Shown piece after piece: positions 26,624-35,060 of a stretch of 64,000 nucleotides of DNA. Source of the DNA: Salinibacter altiplanensis (lineage in GTDB: Bacteria > Bacteroidota > Rhodothermia > Rhodothermales > Salinibacteraceae); the NCBI RefSeq assembly GCF_002894645.1, contig NZ_NCQY01000020.1, forward strand, positions 303,474-367,473, read 5' to 3'. Below the pieces are notes generated by a model. The model saw nothing but the letters and a program-made list of their open reading frames with translations, was not told the DNA's origin and made no database searches. The number at the start of each line of letters is the position of its first letter. Position 1 is the stretch's first letter. Both the position numbers and the translations under genes were made by a program.

Positions 26624-26923
26624 ATGAGCAACGATCACGACCTCGCCTGGTACCGAGCACAGTGGGACGAGCTGGTCGACGTTCTTTCAGTCGAGAACTC
26701 CGATGACGTTGTGCCCGAGGTGCAGCGTTTGCGAAAGCGGGCGGAGGCACTGTCCGTCCAGCACGAGGCCCTTGCGGAGGCGGGGGTGGAAAACCCCGAA
26801 AAGGCCCTCTGCATGATCGACAACATGGCGGACCAGCTTGAAGAGCTGTATGCCGAACGAGATCGCCCTGAATTGCCCGTCAAGCCGAACGGGGAGGCTG
26901 ACGAGGCGTCCGCGTCCGAATAA
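26624..26923 (+). CDS. Small acidic helical protein of unknown function
   Basis: A 99-residue, strongly acidic protein. The central part (VQRLRKRAEALSVQHEALAE, then MIDNMADQLEELYAERD) has heptad-like spacing and probably forms a coiled coil; the tail is Glu/Asp/Ala/Ser-rich. A TTG directly precedes the ATG at 26624. I do not recognise the family. It sits 163 bases after glmM and 66 bases before an AMP ligase gene, so it could be co-transcribed with either. Confidence 0.65.
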   Translation: MSNDHDLAWYRAQWDELVDVLSVENSDDVVPEVQRLRKRAEALSVQHEALAEAGVENPEKALCMIDNMADQLEELYAERDRPELPVKPNGEADEASASE

Positions 26924-26989
26924 AGAACAGGGCCGTGCCGCCATCTACCGGTCCCATTGCAGCCTACGGGCGTTGCTGCCCGGTTTCTC

Positions 26990-28519
26990 ATGCAGACAGC
27001 TCCCCCATCCCGATCGGGCAGTGCCGCGCGGCCCGCACCCGCATCGCCCCGTGAGACCGTCGAGCACCTGGAGGCCGCGCTCGCGAAGTGTTCAGCGACC
27101 GAGGCGGGGGCCGGCGAGAACCCGTGGCGATCCCTTTTCTACGAACACCTTCGAGATGAAGGTCTGCCCGCCCTGGTGAAGAACGACGCCGTGACGCCGG
27201 CGGGGTCGCTCTGGACAGGGGCTCGTCTCTGGACGAAATCGTTCCGCGAGTTCTCACTGCAGGCCGGAGACCGGATCGTTCTCGCCCTCCCGCCGTCGAC
27301 GGCGTTTGTGCAGGTTCTGGTTGCGGCGCTCTGGGAGGGACTAACCATTGCATTGGTTCCCCCAAACGACAACATTGGCGACGCGTGCGCGGCCTTGGAC
27401 GCTCGGGGCGCGGTTGCGCTCAAGCCGGGCCCGTTCCGCTGGACCGCAGATCCGTACGCGGGCCCGGCCTCCGTGCCGGACGTGCTCCGGCCCACCGAGG
27501 GCTCGCGGACCCCCGACGTTCGCTTCCTCGTTCGCACCTCGGGTACCACGCAACGGGCCCGGTGGATTGCGCTCTCGGACCGCAACGTGCTGTCGGTGCT
27601 GGCGAGTCATCTTCCGCACCTGACCCTGCAGCGGGCCCGCGTTCTATCCGTGCTCCCCTGGTCGCACGTGTTCGGGCTGGTACTGGACCTGTTGCCGGCA
27701 CTCCTGGCCGGCGCCGAGATTATTCGGGACCCGGCGGGCGGCCGTGATCCGGCCTCCCTCACTGCACTGGGAGAGGCTTGGAAGGCCACTCACCTCTCGG
27801 CCGTGCCGCGCACGATTCAGCGCCTGTTGGCCACCGAGTGCGGGCCCGCACTGCTGCGTCGCCTGCACGGGGGCATCGTGGGGGGCGCACCGGTTGCGGG
27901 GCCGCTCGCGGATCGCCTGGCGGAGACGCACCTCCGTGCGGGGTACGGCCAGACGGAGGCGGCGCCCGGCATCGCCCTGGGGGCGCCGGGAGAGTGGGCC
28001 GCGCACTACATGGGCCGGCCCCTCGGGTGCCAGGTTGCGGTGGGGGCGAATGGTGAACTGTCGTTTGAGGGCCCCAATGCCTGTGTGGGCGTGTGGCGAC
28101 GGCACGAGGGGCTCGATCGACGCTCCCCCAACCGGACGGTCCGCACGGGCGATCTTGTCCGTCGGGAGGGGGCCGATCTCTTCTTTGAAGGACGCACGGA
28201 CACGGCGTTCAAGTTGTCGAACGGGCGTTTCGTCCGGGCGGGGGCGTGGGAGGGGCGGCTCAAGCGCCAGTTTCCAAGCCTCCACGATGTCCTGCTCTTT
28301 ACACCAGCCGGAGACGACGTTTCGGTTGCCCTTTGCACCGACCCGTCTGGCCCGAACGGCCCTTCCGAGACGGCGATTCGGGAGGTCCTAGGTCCCCTGG
28401 CCGAACGGCTGGTCGGCTGTGTCCGCATTGCCCCTACGGACTGGGTACGGCGGGGGAAGGGGACGGTCGATCGGGAGGAGATGACCCGTCGGCTTCGGGC
28501 CTCACAGTCTGCGAATTGA
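26990..28519 (+). CDS. AMP-dependent synthetase/ligase family protein, divergent ATP motif
   Basis: About 509 residues with the adenylate-forming fold. The usual STG-rich ATP loop reads RTSGTTQRARWIALSDRN: TSGTT is kept but the GxPKG part is replaced by QRARW. GYGQTEAAPG (A5 region), RTGDLVRREGADLFFEGRTD (A7/A8) and the C-terminal RRGKGTVDREEM (the place of the catalytic Lys) are present. It probably activates a carboxylic acid; the substrate is unknown and no PKS/NRPS or menaquinone gene is adjacent. A TTG start at 26957 is possible. Confidence 0.82.
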   Translation: MQTAPPSRSGSAARPAPASPRETVEHLEAALAKCSATEAGAGENPWRSLFYEHLRDEGLPALVKNDAVTPAGSLWTGARLWTKSFREFSLQAGDRIVLALPPSTAFVQVLVAALWEGLTIALVPPNDNIGDACAALDARGAVALKPGPFRWTADPYAGPASVPDVLRPTEGSRTPDVRFLVRTSGTTQRARWIALSDRNVLSVLASHLPHLTLQRARVLSVLPWSHVFGLVLDLLPALLAGAEIIRDPAGGRDPASLTALGEAWKATHLSAVPRTIQRLLATECGPALLRRLHGGIVGGAPVAGPLADRLAETHLRAGYGQTEAAPGIALGAPGEWAAHYMGRPLGCQVAVGANGELSFEGPNACVGVWRRHEGLDRRSPNRTVRTGDLVRREGADLFFEGRTDTAFKLSNGRFVRAGAWEGRLKRQFPSLHDVLLFTPAGDDVSVALCTDPSGPNGPSETAIREVLGPLAERLVGCVRIAPTDWVRRGKGTVDREEMTRRLRASQSAN

Positions 28520-28581
28520 GGCGACGGCCACCCGCGGTGCCAGCTGCTCCATCATGCTTCTCCCCAGCGCACATTCCCGCC

Positions 28582-29073
28582 ATGCCGACTCCCACCACGC
28601 CCGGTCCCAACCAGGAATCTGTGTGGAACTACCCCCGTCCCCCAGCCCTCGAATCCGAAGACCGGCGCATCCGCGTCGTCTTCAATGAGGCCACCATTGC
28701 CGACACGACCGACGCGCTGCGGGTGCTCGAGACGAGCCACCCGCCGGTGTACTACCTGCCCCCGGGGGACATCGCCACCGAGCACCTGGAGCGCGAGCGG
28801 CAAACCACGATGTGCGAGTTCAAAGGGCGTGCCGAGTATTACACCGTCGCGGTCGGTGACCGCTCGTCGCGGAGTGCGGCCTGGGGCTATCCCAGTCCGA
28901 CGGACCGGTTCACGGAGCTACAGGACTACGTCACGTTTTACGCCAGCAAGGTGGATGCGTGCTACGTTGGCGACGAGGAGGCCCGTGCCCAGGAGGGCGA
29001 CTTCTACGGCGGCTGGATCACCGACGATGTCGTGGGGCCCTTCAAGGGCGGGCCCGGCACGATGGGATGGTAG
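28582..29073 (+). CDS. DUF427 domain-containing protein
   Basis: A 163-residue protein matching the DUF427 pattern: VWNYPRPP, RVVFNEATIADTTDALRVLE, a Pro-rich YYLPPGDI, CEFKGRAEYYTV, and the C-terminal DFYGGWITDDVVGPFKGGPG. DUF427 is a small beta-rich domain of unknown function found widely in bacteria and fungi. It is convergent with the cystathionine gene, 16 bases away. ATG 28582 is chosen because homology begins there. Confidence 0.9.
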   Translation: MPTPTTPGPNQESVWNYPRPPALESEDRRIRVVFNEATIADTTDALRVLETSHPPVYYLPPGDIATEHLERERQTTMCEFKGRAEYYTVAVGDRSSRSAAWGYPSPTDRFTELQDYVTFYASKVDACYVGDEEARAQEGDFYGGWITDDVVGPFKGGPGTMGW

Positions 29074-29089
29074 CCCCTCCGGGCAACGT

Positions 29090-30277
29090 TCAGACCCGAG
29101 ACAGTGCGCGGTCAAGGTCATCGCGCAGGTCCTCGAACGACTCCACCCCCACACTCAGGCGGATCAGCGAATCCGTGAGTCCAATCTTCTCGCGCTCCTC
29201 GGCGGGGATGGAGGCGTGGGTCATGGAGGCGGGGTGCTCGATGAGACTCTCCACACCGCCCAGGCTCTCGGCGAGGGTAAAGACCTCGGTGGTGTCCAGA
29301 ATGGCGAGGGCCTTGTCCATCTCGTCGTCGGCCAGCTCGAACGAGATCATGCCGCCGTAGTCCGACATTTGCTTCTGGGCCAGCGCGTGGCCGGGGTGGG
29401 AGGGAAGGCCGGGGTACCGGACGTGTCCCACCTTGTCGTGGGCGTTGAGCATCTGGGCCAGGCGCCGCGCGCTGGAGCAGTGCTGCTCCATGCGCAGGTG
29501 AAGGGTCTTGGTCCCCCGAAGCGTCAGGAAGCAGTCCATGGGCCCCGGGGCGGCGCCGGTGCTCTTGATCTGAAAGCGGAGCTTTTCCGCCCACTCGTCC
29601 GAGTTTGTGCACACGGCCCCGAGGATGAGGTCGGAGTGGCCGCCCAAATATTTCGTGGCGGAGTGAAGAACGAGGTCGGCGCCGTGGGTTAGGGGCTGTT
29701 GGAGGTAGGGGGTGGCGAAAGTGTTGTCGACCGCTACGGTGATGTCGTGGGCGTGGGCCCGCTCGGCGAGTGCCTCGATGTTGACCAGCCGCATGAGCGG
29801 GTTCGTGGGCGTCTCGACCCAGAGCAGTGCCGTGTCCTCAGTGAACGCGTCCGTCACCGCGTCCGGGTCGCTCATGTCCACGAAGGAGGTCTGAATGTTG
29901 AGCGGCTCAAAGACCTCCCGCAGCAGTCGGTAGGTGCCGCCGTACAGGTCGTCCGTCGCCACGACGTGGTCGCCGGGGCGCAGGCTCTTGATGATCGCGT
30001 CGATGCCCGCCACGCCGGAGCTGAACGCGATGCCGTGCTCGGCGCCTTCCAGGGAGGCCAGATTCCCCTCAAGAGCCGTCCGGGTTGGGTTTGACACCCG
30101 TGAGTACTCATGCCCCTTGTGTTCGCCCGGAGCGGCCTGGGCGTACGTGGACGTCTGGTAGATGGGCGTCATGACCGCGCCGGTGGACGGATCGGGCTGC
30201 TGGCCCGCGTGCACGGCCCGGGTCCCAAACCCGTCGGCGTTATGAGATGCATGGTCCTGGGCGGAAGAGTCGGACAT
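29090..30277 (-). CDS. Cystathionine gamma-synthase / beta-lyase family PLP enzyme
   Basis: A 395-residue Cys/Met-metabolism PLP enzyme. It carries TRAVHAGQQPDPSTGAV, PIYQTSTYAQ, YSRVSNPTRTALEGNLASLE and the PLP Lys in HSATKYLGGHSD. The family includes MetB, MetC and cystathionine gamma-lyase, which cannot be told apart by eye. The N-terminal TRAVHAGQ and ATDDLYGGTYRLL stretches favour gamma-synthase/gamma-lyase. It is a single gene, downstream of the TPR lipoprotein's terminator region but not in its operon. Confidence 0.93.
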   Translation of the reverse strand: MSDSSAQDHASHNADGFGTRAVHAGQQPDPSTGAVMTPIYQTSTYAQAAPGEHKGHEYSRVSNPTRTALEGNLASLEGAEHGIAFSSGVAGIDAIIKSLRPGDHVVATDDLYGGTYRLLREVFEPLNIQTSFVDMSDPDAVTDAFTEDTALLWVETPTNPLMRLVNIEALAERAHAHDITVAVDNTFATPYLQQPLTHGADLVLHSATKYLGGHSDLILGAVCTNSDEWAEKLRFQIKSTGAAPGPMDCFLTLRGTKTLHLRMEQHCSSARRLAQMLNAHDKVGHVRYPGLPSHPGHALAQKQMSDYGGMISFELADDEMDKALAILDTTEVFTLAESLGGVESLIEHPASMTHASIPAEEREKIGLTDSLIRLSVGVESFEDLRDDLDRALSRV

Positions 30278-30364
30278 GGGTGGGGGAGTGCACGATTGGG
30301 AAAAGAAGGAGATGGGTGGGGCTCGGTGGAGGCGGCATTCGAGGGCCGCGTGGGACGGAGCCTC

Positions 30365-30406
30365 ACAAAATACAACGCCCCGAGTCTCCTGTTAGAGACC
30401 CGGGGC
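30365..30406 (-). terminator. Intrinsic terminator of the TPR lipoprotein gene
   Basis: On the minus strand GCCCCGGGTCTC pairs with GAGACTCGGGGC around a six-base loop (plus-strand 30377-30406, one mismatch), followed by GTTGTATTTTG. It lies about 40 bases past the stop codon at 30445. Confidence 0.8.
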
Positions 30407-30444
30407 GAGTGCCGAGCCGAGATGGGGCCCGTACGGAAAGGGAG

Positions 30445-32001
30445 CTAGTTTTCATCACTTCCGCTGGTCGCATTGCCGCCGGTGCCTGCAGTGGCACACT
30501 GCTTGACCTCTTCGGCCTTTTCTGTCTGTTCGGTCTGCACGTATGCCTGAAGGAGGGCCGAGCACGCGTTTTGTCGATACTGGCCACTTGGTCCACTGAG
30601 CTGTCGGGCCTTTTCCAGGGGCGGAATGGCGTTTTGGAAGAACTGAAGGCGTTTCTCGTCCAAGTTCTTAATCATCTGTGCCTCCTCCTGGGTCGGCTTG
30701 CGGTTTTTAGCCATCACGGAGTCACGAGCAGACACCACGCTGTCCTGCAGGACCACACCCTTGTTCAGGTACGCCGCGCCGAGGTTGTACTGCTTCTTGG
30801 GGTCGTCGGCGTCAAACTCCACGGCTTTCGCGAGCTGCTCAATCGCCGCCTCGTACCGGTCCGAGTTCAGCAGGAGAGAGCCGTAATTGTACCGGTAGCG
30901 CGCATTCTCCGGGTTGTTTTCGATCTGCTGCCGGTAGGCCTTCATCGCCGCCTCTGTGTTGCCCGTGTTGTTGAGCGCACTCAGGCGCTGGTTTTGAAGT
31001 TCCGCGAGAGGGGTTGCGCGGGAGAGGTCTTCCGAAATCGTGATCTCTTCCAGCGCGGTGGTTTGGCTGTTGGACACCTCGGTGCCCTGTGTGTACAGGG
31101 AGACTCGCAGGCGCCCCTTCGCCTGCTTCTTCCCGCCGTCCTGTTTCTGGAAGGCCCCCGTGACGGTGCCGTCGCGGGTTGAGAGCTCAATCCGGTCCGG
31201 CGTGGTGCCCTCAACCTGCCGAGAGGACCCGCCGGCCTCGATGGTCGCGGTGTAGCTCAGCCCACGAGTGCCCTGTACTCGAAAGTGCGTGGGGCGGCCC
31301 GACAGGTCTTCGAGGGCACGCTCCGTAACGTCGAGGGCTGCCTCCGGCCGGTCGTCCTGGCGGTGCAGCTGAGCCAAGATGTTGTAGGCGTCCTTCGTAG
31401 GTTCGTCCTCTCGCTTGAGGTAGCGCTCCAGGATGGGAATCACGTTGGACATTTCCTGCATGCCCTGGTCGCCGCCTTCAAGGCGGGCGGCCTGAAGACG
31501 GGCAAACGCCTCATTCAGAATGGGGCCCGTCGAATCCGGCTGAATCGCACTCGCGGCGCCGAAGTAGGCGGCCGCTCGTGTGTAGTCGGATTTCTGACTC
31601 GACTGCTGCGCTTGGTTAAAGGTGTCGGCCCCTTTTTGGTATTCCCGGATGAAGGCGAGCTCGCGCTGATTTTTGATGTCGCTCCGCCGTCCGGGGTCGA
31701 ACTCGATGGCCTTCTCCTCGGCCTTGCGGGCCTGTCGGTAGCGTCGCTTGTACTCGTTGGCGGGCGCCGTGCTGTCGGCCATCTGACGCAGGACGCGGGC
31801 CTTCATCGTGTAGGCCTCGGCGTTGGCCGAGTCCTGGGCGATTGCCGAGTCGACGTTGGCGAGGGCCCGTTCATAGCGTTCCTGTTCCATGGCGTCCTCG
31901 GCGGCGCTCATGTTTGGATTTCCGGCCGAGCAGCCCGAAAGGGCCACGAGCCCGAGGCTCCCCAAGACGAGTGCAAAGAGCGCTGATTGTCGGATCGTCA
32001 T
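30445..32001 (-). CDS. TPR-repeat lipoprotein
   Basis: A 518-residue exported protein. The signal peptide ends in the lipobox VALSGC, so the mature protein is probably lipid-anchored. Tetratricopeptide-like repeats are visible near residues 30-70 (AEDAMEQERYERALANVDSA), 130-160, 200-235 and, most clearly, 355-440 (AAMKAYRQQIENNPENARYR; YEAAIEQLAKAVEFDADDPK; YNLGAAYLNKG). A beta-rich segment of about 90 residues interrupts the repeats. It is likely a periplasmic or outer-membrane scaffold; partners are unknown. Single gene with its own terminator. Confidence 0.88.
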   Translation of the reverse strand: MTIRQSALFALVLGSLGLVALSGCSAGNPNMSAAEDAMEQERYERALANVDSAIAQDSANAEAYTMKARVLRQMADSTAPANEYKRRYRQARKAEEKAIEFDPGRRSDIKNQRELAFIREYQKGADTFNQAQQSSQKSDYTRAAAYFGAASAIQPDSTGPILNEAFARLQAARLEGGDQGMQEMSNVIPILERYLKREDEPTKDAYNILAQLHRQDDRPEAALDVTERALEDLSGRPTHFRVQGTRGLSYTATIEAGGSSRQVEGTTPDRIELSTRDGTVTGAFQKQDGGKKQAKGRLRVSLYTQGTEVSNSQTTALEEITISEDLSRATPLAELQNQRLSALNNTGNTEAAMKAYRQQIENNPENARYRYNYGSLLLNSDRYEAAIEQLAKAVEFDADDPKKQYNLGAAYLNKGVVLQDSVVSARDSVMAKNRKPTQEEAQMIKNLDEKRLQFFQNAIPPLEKARQLSGPSGQYRQNACSALLQAYVQTEQTEKAEEVKQCATAGTGGNATSGSDEN

Positions 32002-32128
32002 GGTGTCGAGTCGTGATCAGTGGGAGTGAGGTGAGGGGGGGACTGAATGCCGTCCACCGGGCGAGACGTTCTATCAAATGTGCACCGAACCGGTGAAATG
32101 GCGAGCAGCAGGATTCGTGCGCTTTTCT

Positions 32129-32157
32129 ATGATAGTAGAAATACGGAGCTCATTCAA
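32129..32157 (-). promoter_or_regulatory. Possible promoter of the TPR lipoprotein gene
   Basis: On the minus strand TTGAAT and TATCAT are separated by exactly 17 bases, a sigma-70-like layout about 130 bases before the start codon. The AT-rich area also has dyad symmetry (TTTCTA 32124-32129 with TAGAAA 32136-32141), so a regulator could bind over the -10 box. Confidence 0.35.
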
Positions 32158-32265
32158 TATGTTTTGGGGCTGGGCCCATGAACTTACGATTCATCGATGC
32201 ACGAGCGCCTGTGTCCTGGCCGTGGAGGGCCCGAACGGACCGCTCGCTTGCCGTCTCGGGCCTGA

Positions 32266-32303
32266 TGTGATGTACTGAGAAGCTTCTGAATGTGATGTGC
32301 TGA
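32266..32303 (+). repeat. Direct repeat of 13 bp
   Basis: TGTGATGTACTGA (32266-32278) recurs as TGTGATGTGCTGA (32291-32303) with one difference and 25 bases between starts. An AGAAGCTTCT palindrome lies between them. The spacing of about 2.4 helical turns could suit a regulator. Confidence 0.5.
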
Positions 32304-32357
32304 TACCAAATGCCGACGGTCATTATGCACATCTGTGTGGATGATACGGGAAGAGAA

Positions 32358-32381
32358 CGTCGCGAGGCGCGCCTCGCGACG
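32358..32381. repeat. Perfect 24-bp palindrome
   Basis: CGTCGCGAGGCG is followed immediately by its exact reverse complement, giving 24 bp of uninterrupted symmetry centred at 32369/32370. A protein-binding site or the base of an RNA stem is possible. Confidence 0.75.
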
Positions 32382-32492
32382 GGCCTTCCGAGACGTCCCA
32401 GAGCCATTCGGTGCATGGTGATCCCTCGCAACTGGTATGGTTCGGACGCTTCGTGTGGCCCCCTCCGACTGGAGCGACTTCCGCGTTGCTCG

Positions 32493-32515
32493 GGCCATCC
32501 CGTGTGGGATGGTCC
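32493..32515 (+). repeat. Short hairpin
   Basis: CCATCCC (32495-32501) pairs with GGGATGG (32506-32512) across GTGT, extended by flanking GG/CC with a mismatch. It lies about 170 bases upstream of the unknown gene at 32679. Confidence 0.5.
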
Positions 32516-32678
32516 CTCGGGTGCGTTGTAAGTGCTCGCCCGCTTTCCTTTTTTGGGAGCGCGTCCCCGGCGGCGGTTCCGCACGTCGGTCGTCCAGGGG
32601 GAACGCGTTGGTTGTGTGCCACGTGGTGGCATCGTTGATGCCGTTTCTCGTTGTCTTTCCCAATCCGTTTCGGTTTTC

Positions 32679-33683
32679 ATGGAAGCTCCCGACCCGTCCG
32701 ACGCCCTCATCACGCCGAGCCTCCGGGCCTTCCTCCACGAGGTGGTTGACTACGCTGGTCTGTTTCCTCCGGCGGACCTGTCCCTTCACCGTGCATTCCA
32801 GAACCATGCGGAGTATCGGCACGAGGAGGAGGCCTGGATGCTGTCACGGTTTGTCCTGCCGGTGCGGCGCCTTCCGGATTTGACGACGAATCGCCCGCTC
32901 CTGAAAGAAGGGGCGCCGTACGACCTCTCGGTCCTCGGAACGGGAGGAGACACGGTCGATGCGTTCCGGGCGGCGTTTGAACGAGACCTGGAGGCCATTG
33001 AGGCCTTCGACGAAGCCCACGCGGAGCAGGCGAAGGTTGACGTCATGGAGGTTTCGTTGCCGGACGCGCTGGTGGGGGGCTCGCAGGCGGAGGGAATCGA
33101 CTTCTTAGAATCCATCACCCGAACCCTTGTAGCCACCGGTACGGCCAAACTCGACCTCTTCTTCGAGGTGCCCCTTCGCCGCGACGCTGTCGCGAGCCTC
33201 CCGGCCCTGTGCGCTGCGGTGGCCGAGCACAACAGCCAGCAGGCCGTCCCTGCCCGGACCGTCGTCGGGCTGAAGATGCGTTGTGGCGGAGCGGAGCCGA
33301 CCGACGTGCCCGACGTGGAGGAGGTGGCGGCCCTCATCGTGGCCTGCCGTGACGCTGGCATCCCGTTCAAGGCGACCGCGGGACTGCACCACCCGGTCCG
33401 CCACTACGACGACGGGCTGGACACGAAGATGCACGGCTTTCTCAACGTTTTTGGCGCCGCGGTCCTGGCCGCCGAACACGCTCTCGACCCGCCCGAGGTG
33501 CAGGCCATTCTCCGCGAGGAAACCGCGGACAACTTTCGGTTCCTCAAAGACGCCTTTGCCTGGCGCGACCTGACGGTCTCGATCGATGACATTCAGTACG
33601 CCCGGGAGAACCTGGCCCTCTCGTTTGGCAGTTGTAGCTTCGAGGAGCCCGTCGATCACCTGCGCGACTTGGAGTGGCTCTGA
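32679..33683 (+). CDS. Conserved-looking protein of unknown function, linked to fumarylacetoacetase
   Basis: A 334-residue soluble, acidic protein I cannot name. It has no signal peptide or membrane segment. Alternating hydrophobic strands and helices, TVVGLKMRCGGAEP followed by ALIVACRDAGIPFKATAGLHH, look like the phosphate/metal end of a TIM barrel; Lys, Arg and the His pair in KATAGLHHPVRHYD are likely functional. It lies 87 bases upstream of fahA on the same strand, so it is probably co-transcribed and may act on an intermediate of aromatic amino-acid breakdown. That role is inferred from context only. ATG 32679 fits the onset of the folded sequence. Confidence 0.8.
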   Translation: MEAPDPSDALITPSLRAFLHEVVDYAGLFPPADLSLHRAFQNHAEYRHEEEAWMLSRFVLPVRRLPDLTTNRPLLKEGAPYDLSVLGTGGDTVDAFRAAFERDLEAIEAFDEAHAEQAKVDVMEVSLPDALVGGSQAEGIDFLESITRTLVATGTAKLDLFFEVPLRRDAVASLPALCAAVAEHNSQQAVPARTVVGLKMRCGGAEPTDVPDVEEVAALIVACRDAGIPFKATAGLHHPVRHYDDGLDTKMHGFLNVFGAAVLAAEHALDPPEVQAILREETADNFRFLKDAFAWRDLTVSIDDIQYARENLALSFGSCSFEEPVDHLRDLEWL

Positions 33684-33770
33684 TCGTCGCACTTTCTCCC
33701 ACCGTCGGGGATCGAGCCTGTACTCGCTTCCCATACACGTCCCCTTTCCTCTCCCAACCGTTCTCGTTGC

Positions 33771-35060
33771 ATGACCGACCCGACCCCTGACTCGTCCCTC
33801 ACGTCCTTTCTCGACGTGGAGGCCGACCATCCGTTTCCCATCCAGAACCTCCCGTACGGCGTGTTTACGCCCCCCGAGACGACCGTGCCGCGGGTGGGGG
33901 TGGCCATCGAAGACCAGGTGCTTGACCTTGCCACGCTCAACAACGAGGGGGCCTTCGACGTCCCGGAACTGCAGAATGAGCGCCCCTTCGCGCAATCTAC
34001 ACTGAACGACTTCATGGCCCTCGGGCCCGCGGCCTGGTCGGCCGTCCGGAGCCGCCTGCAGACGCTCCTTCGGGCTGACACCCCGGAGCTGCGCGACAAC
34101 ACGTCCCTCCGACGCCGGGTCCTCCACCCCCGGACGGACGTATCGCTTCGGCTGCCGGTCGACATTGGGGACTACACGGACTTCTACTCCTCGAAGCAGC
34201 ACGCAACCAACGTGGGGACGATGTTTCGGGGCCCCGAGAATGCGCTGAAAGACAACTGGGTGCACCTGCCGGTGGGCTACCACGGGCGGGCCAGCTCCGT
34301 CCTGCTGAGTGGCCGCGACGTGCAGCGGCCCCGTGGCCAGACCCGACCCGACGCGGATGCCCCGCCGGTCTACGGCCCGACCCAGCTGCTCGACTTCGAG
34401 CTCGAAACGGGCTTCTTCGTGGGGGAGGGCAATGAGCTCGGCACGCCCATCTCGATCGACGAGGCGGACGACCAGATCTTTGGCATGGTGCTGGTCAACG
34501 ACTGGAGCGCACGCGACATTCAGGGCTGGGAGTACGAACCCCTCGGCCCCTTCCTGGGCAAGAGCTTCGCCACCACCATCTCGCCGTGGGTCGTGCCCAT
34601 GGCGGCCCTGGAGCCGTTTCGGGTGGCCGGGCCCGCGCAGGACCCCGAGCCGCTCGACTACCTGCAGGCCGACGGCGACGCGGGCTACGACGTGACCCTG
34701 GAGGTCGACCTCGAAACGCCGTCGATGGATGAGCCGCACACGGTGTGCCGCAGCAACACCAAGCACCTGTACTGGACGATGCGCCAGCAGCTTGCCCACC
34801 ACACCGTCAACGGCTGCAATACTCGCCCGGGAGATCTGCTGGCGTCGGGCACCATCAGCGGGCCCACGGAGGACAGCTACGGCAGCATGCTGGAGCTGTC
34901 GTGGCGTGGCGAAGAGCCGGTATCGCTGCCGGGAGGCGAGACGCGCTCGTTCCTCGAAGATGGCGACCGGGTCTCCATGCGGGCCTACGCGCAGGCGGAC
35001 GACTACCGGGTTGGGTTTGGCACGGCGGACGGCCAGGTGATCCCCGCCTCCCGTGCGTAA
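33771..35060 (+). CDS. fahA: Fumarylacetoacetase
   Basis: A 429-residue enzyme of the fumarylacetoacetate hydrolase family, which splits 4-fumarylacetoacetate into fumarate and acetoacetate at the end of tyrosine breakdown. It has the long FAH N-terminal domain (PFPIQNLPYGVFTPPE), DYTDFYSSKQHATNVG, GYHGRASSV, the metal site with ELETGFFVGEGNELG and LVNDWSARDIQGWEY, and the late DLLASGTISGPTEDSYGSM. All are hallmarks of true fumarylacetoacetase rather than the shorter FAH-fold hydrolases. Other tyrosine-pathway genes are not in the window. Confidence 0.96.
   Translation: MTDPTPDSSLTSFLDVEADHPFPIQNLPYGVFTPPETTVPRVGVAIEDQVLDLATLNNEGAFDVPELQNERPFAQSTLNDFMALGPAAWSAVRSRLQTLLRADTPELRDNTSLRRRVLHPRTDVSLRLPVDIGDYTDFYSSKQHATNVGTMFRGPENALKDNWVHLPVGYHGRASSVLLSGRDVQRPRGQTRPDADAPPVYGPTQLLDFELETGFFVGEGNELGTPISIDEADDQIFGMVLVNDWSARDIQGWEYEPLGPFLGKSFATTISPWVVPMAALEPFRVAGPAQDPEPLDYLQADGDAGYDVTLEVDLETPSMDEPHTVCRSNTKHLYWTMRQQLAHHTVNGCNTRPGDLLASGTISGPTEDSYGSMLELSWRGEEPVSLPGGETRSFLEDGDRVSMRAYAQADDYRVGFGTADGQVIPASRA

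Larger units (their letters stand above)
32002..32678. other. Gene-free region rich in inverted repeats
   Basis: 677 bases with no frame resembling a real protein. It holds a possible promoter for the TPR gene (32129-32157), a 13-bp direct repeat (32266-32303), a perfect 24-bp palindrome (32358-32381), a hairpin (32493-32515), and TCCTTTTTTGG near 32546 preceded by a weak GGGTG/CGCCC stem. A structured non-coding RNA or a regulatory cluster is possible; I recognise no known RNA family. Confidence 0.5.

Noticed and set aside
32184-32822. Minus-strand frame of about 210 codons covering the gene-free region.
   Set aside because: Arg/His/Thr-rich with no fold features, and it runs into the start of the real plus-strand gene at 32679.
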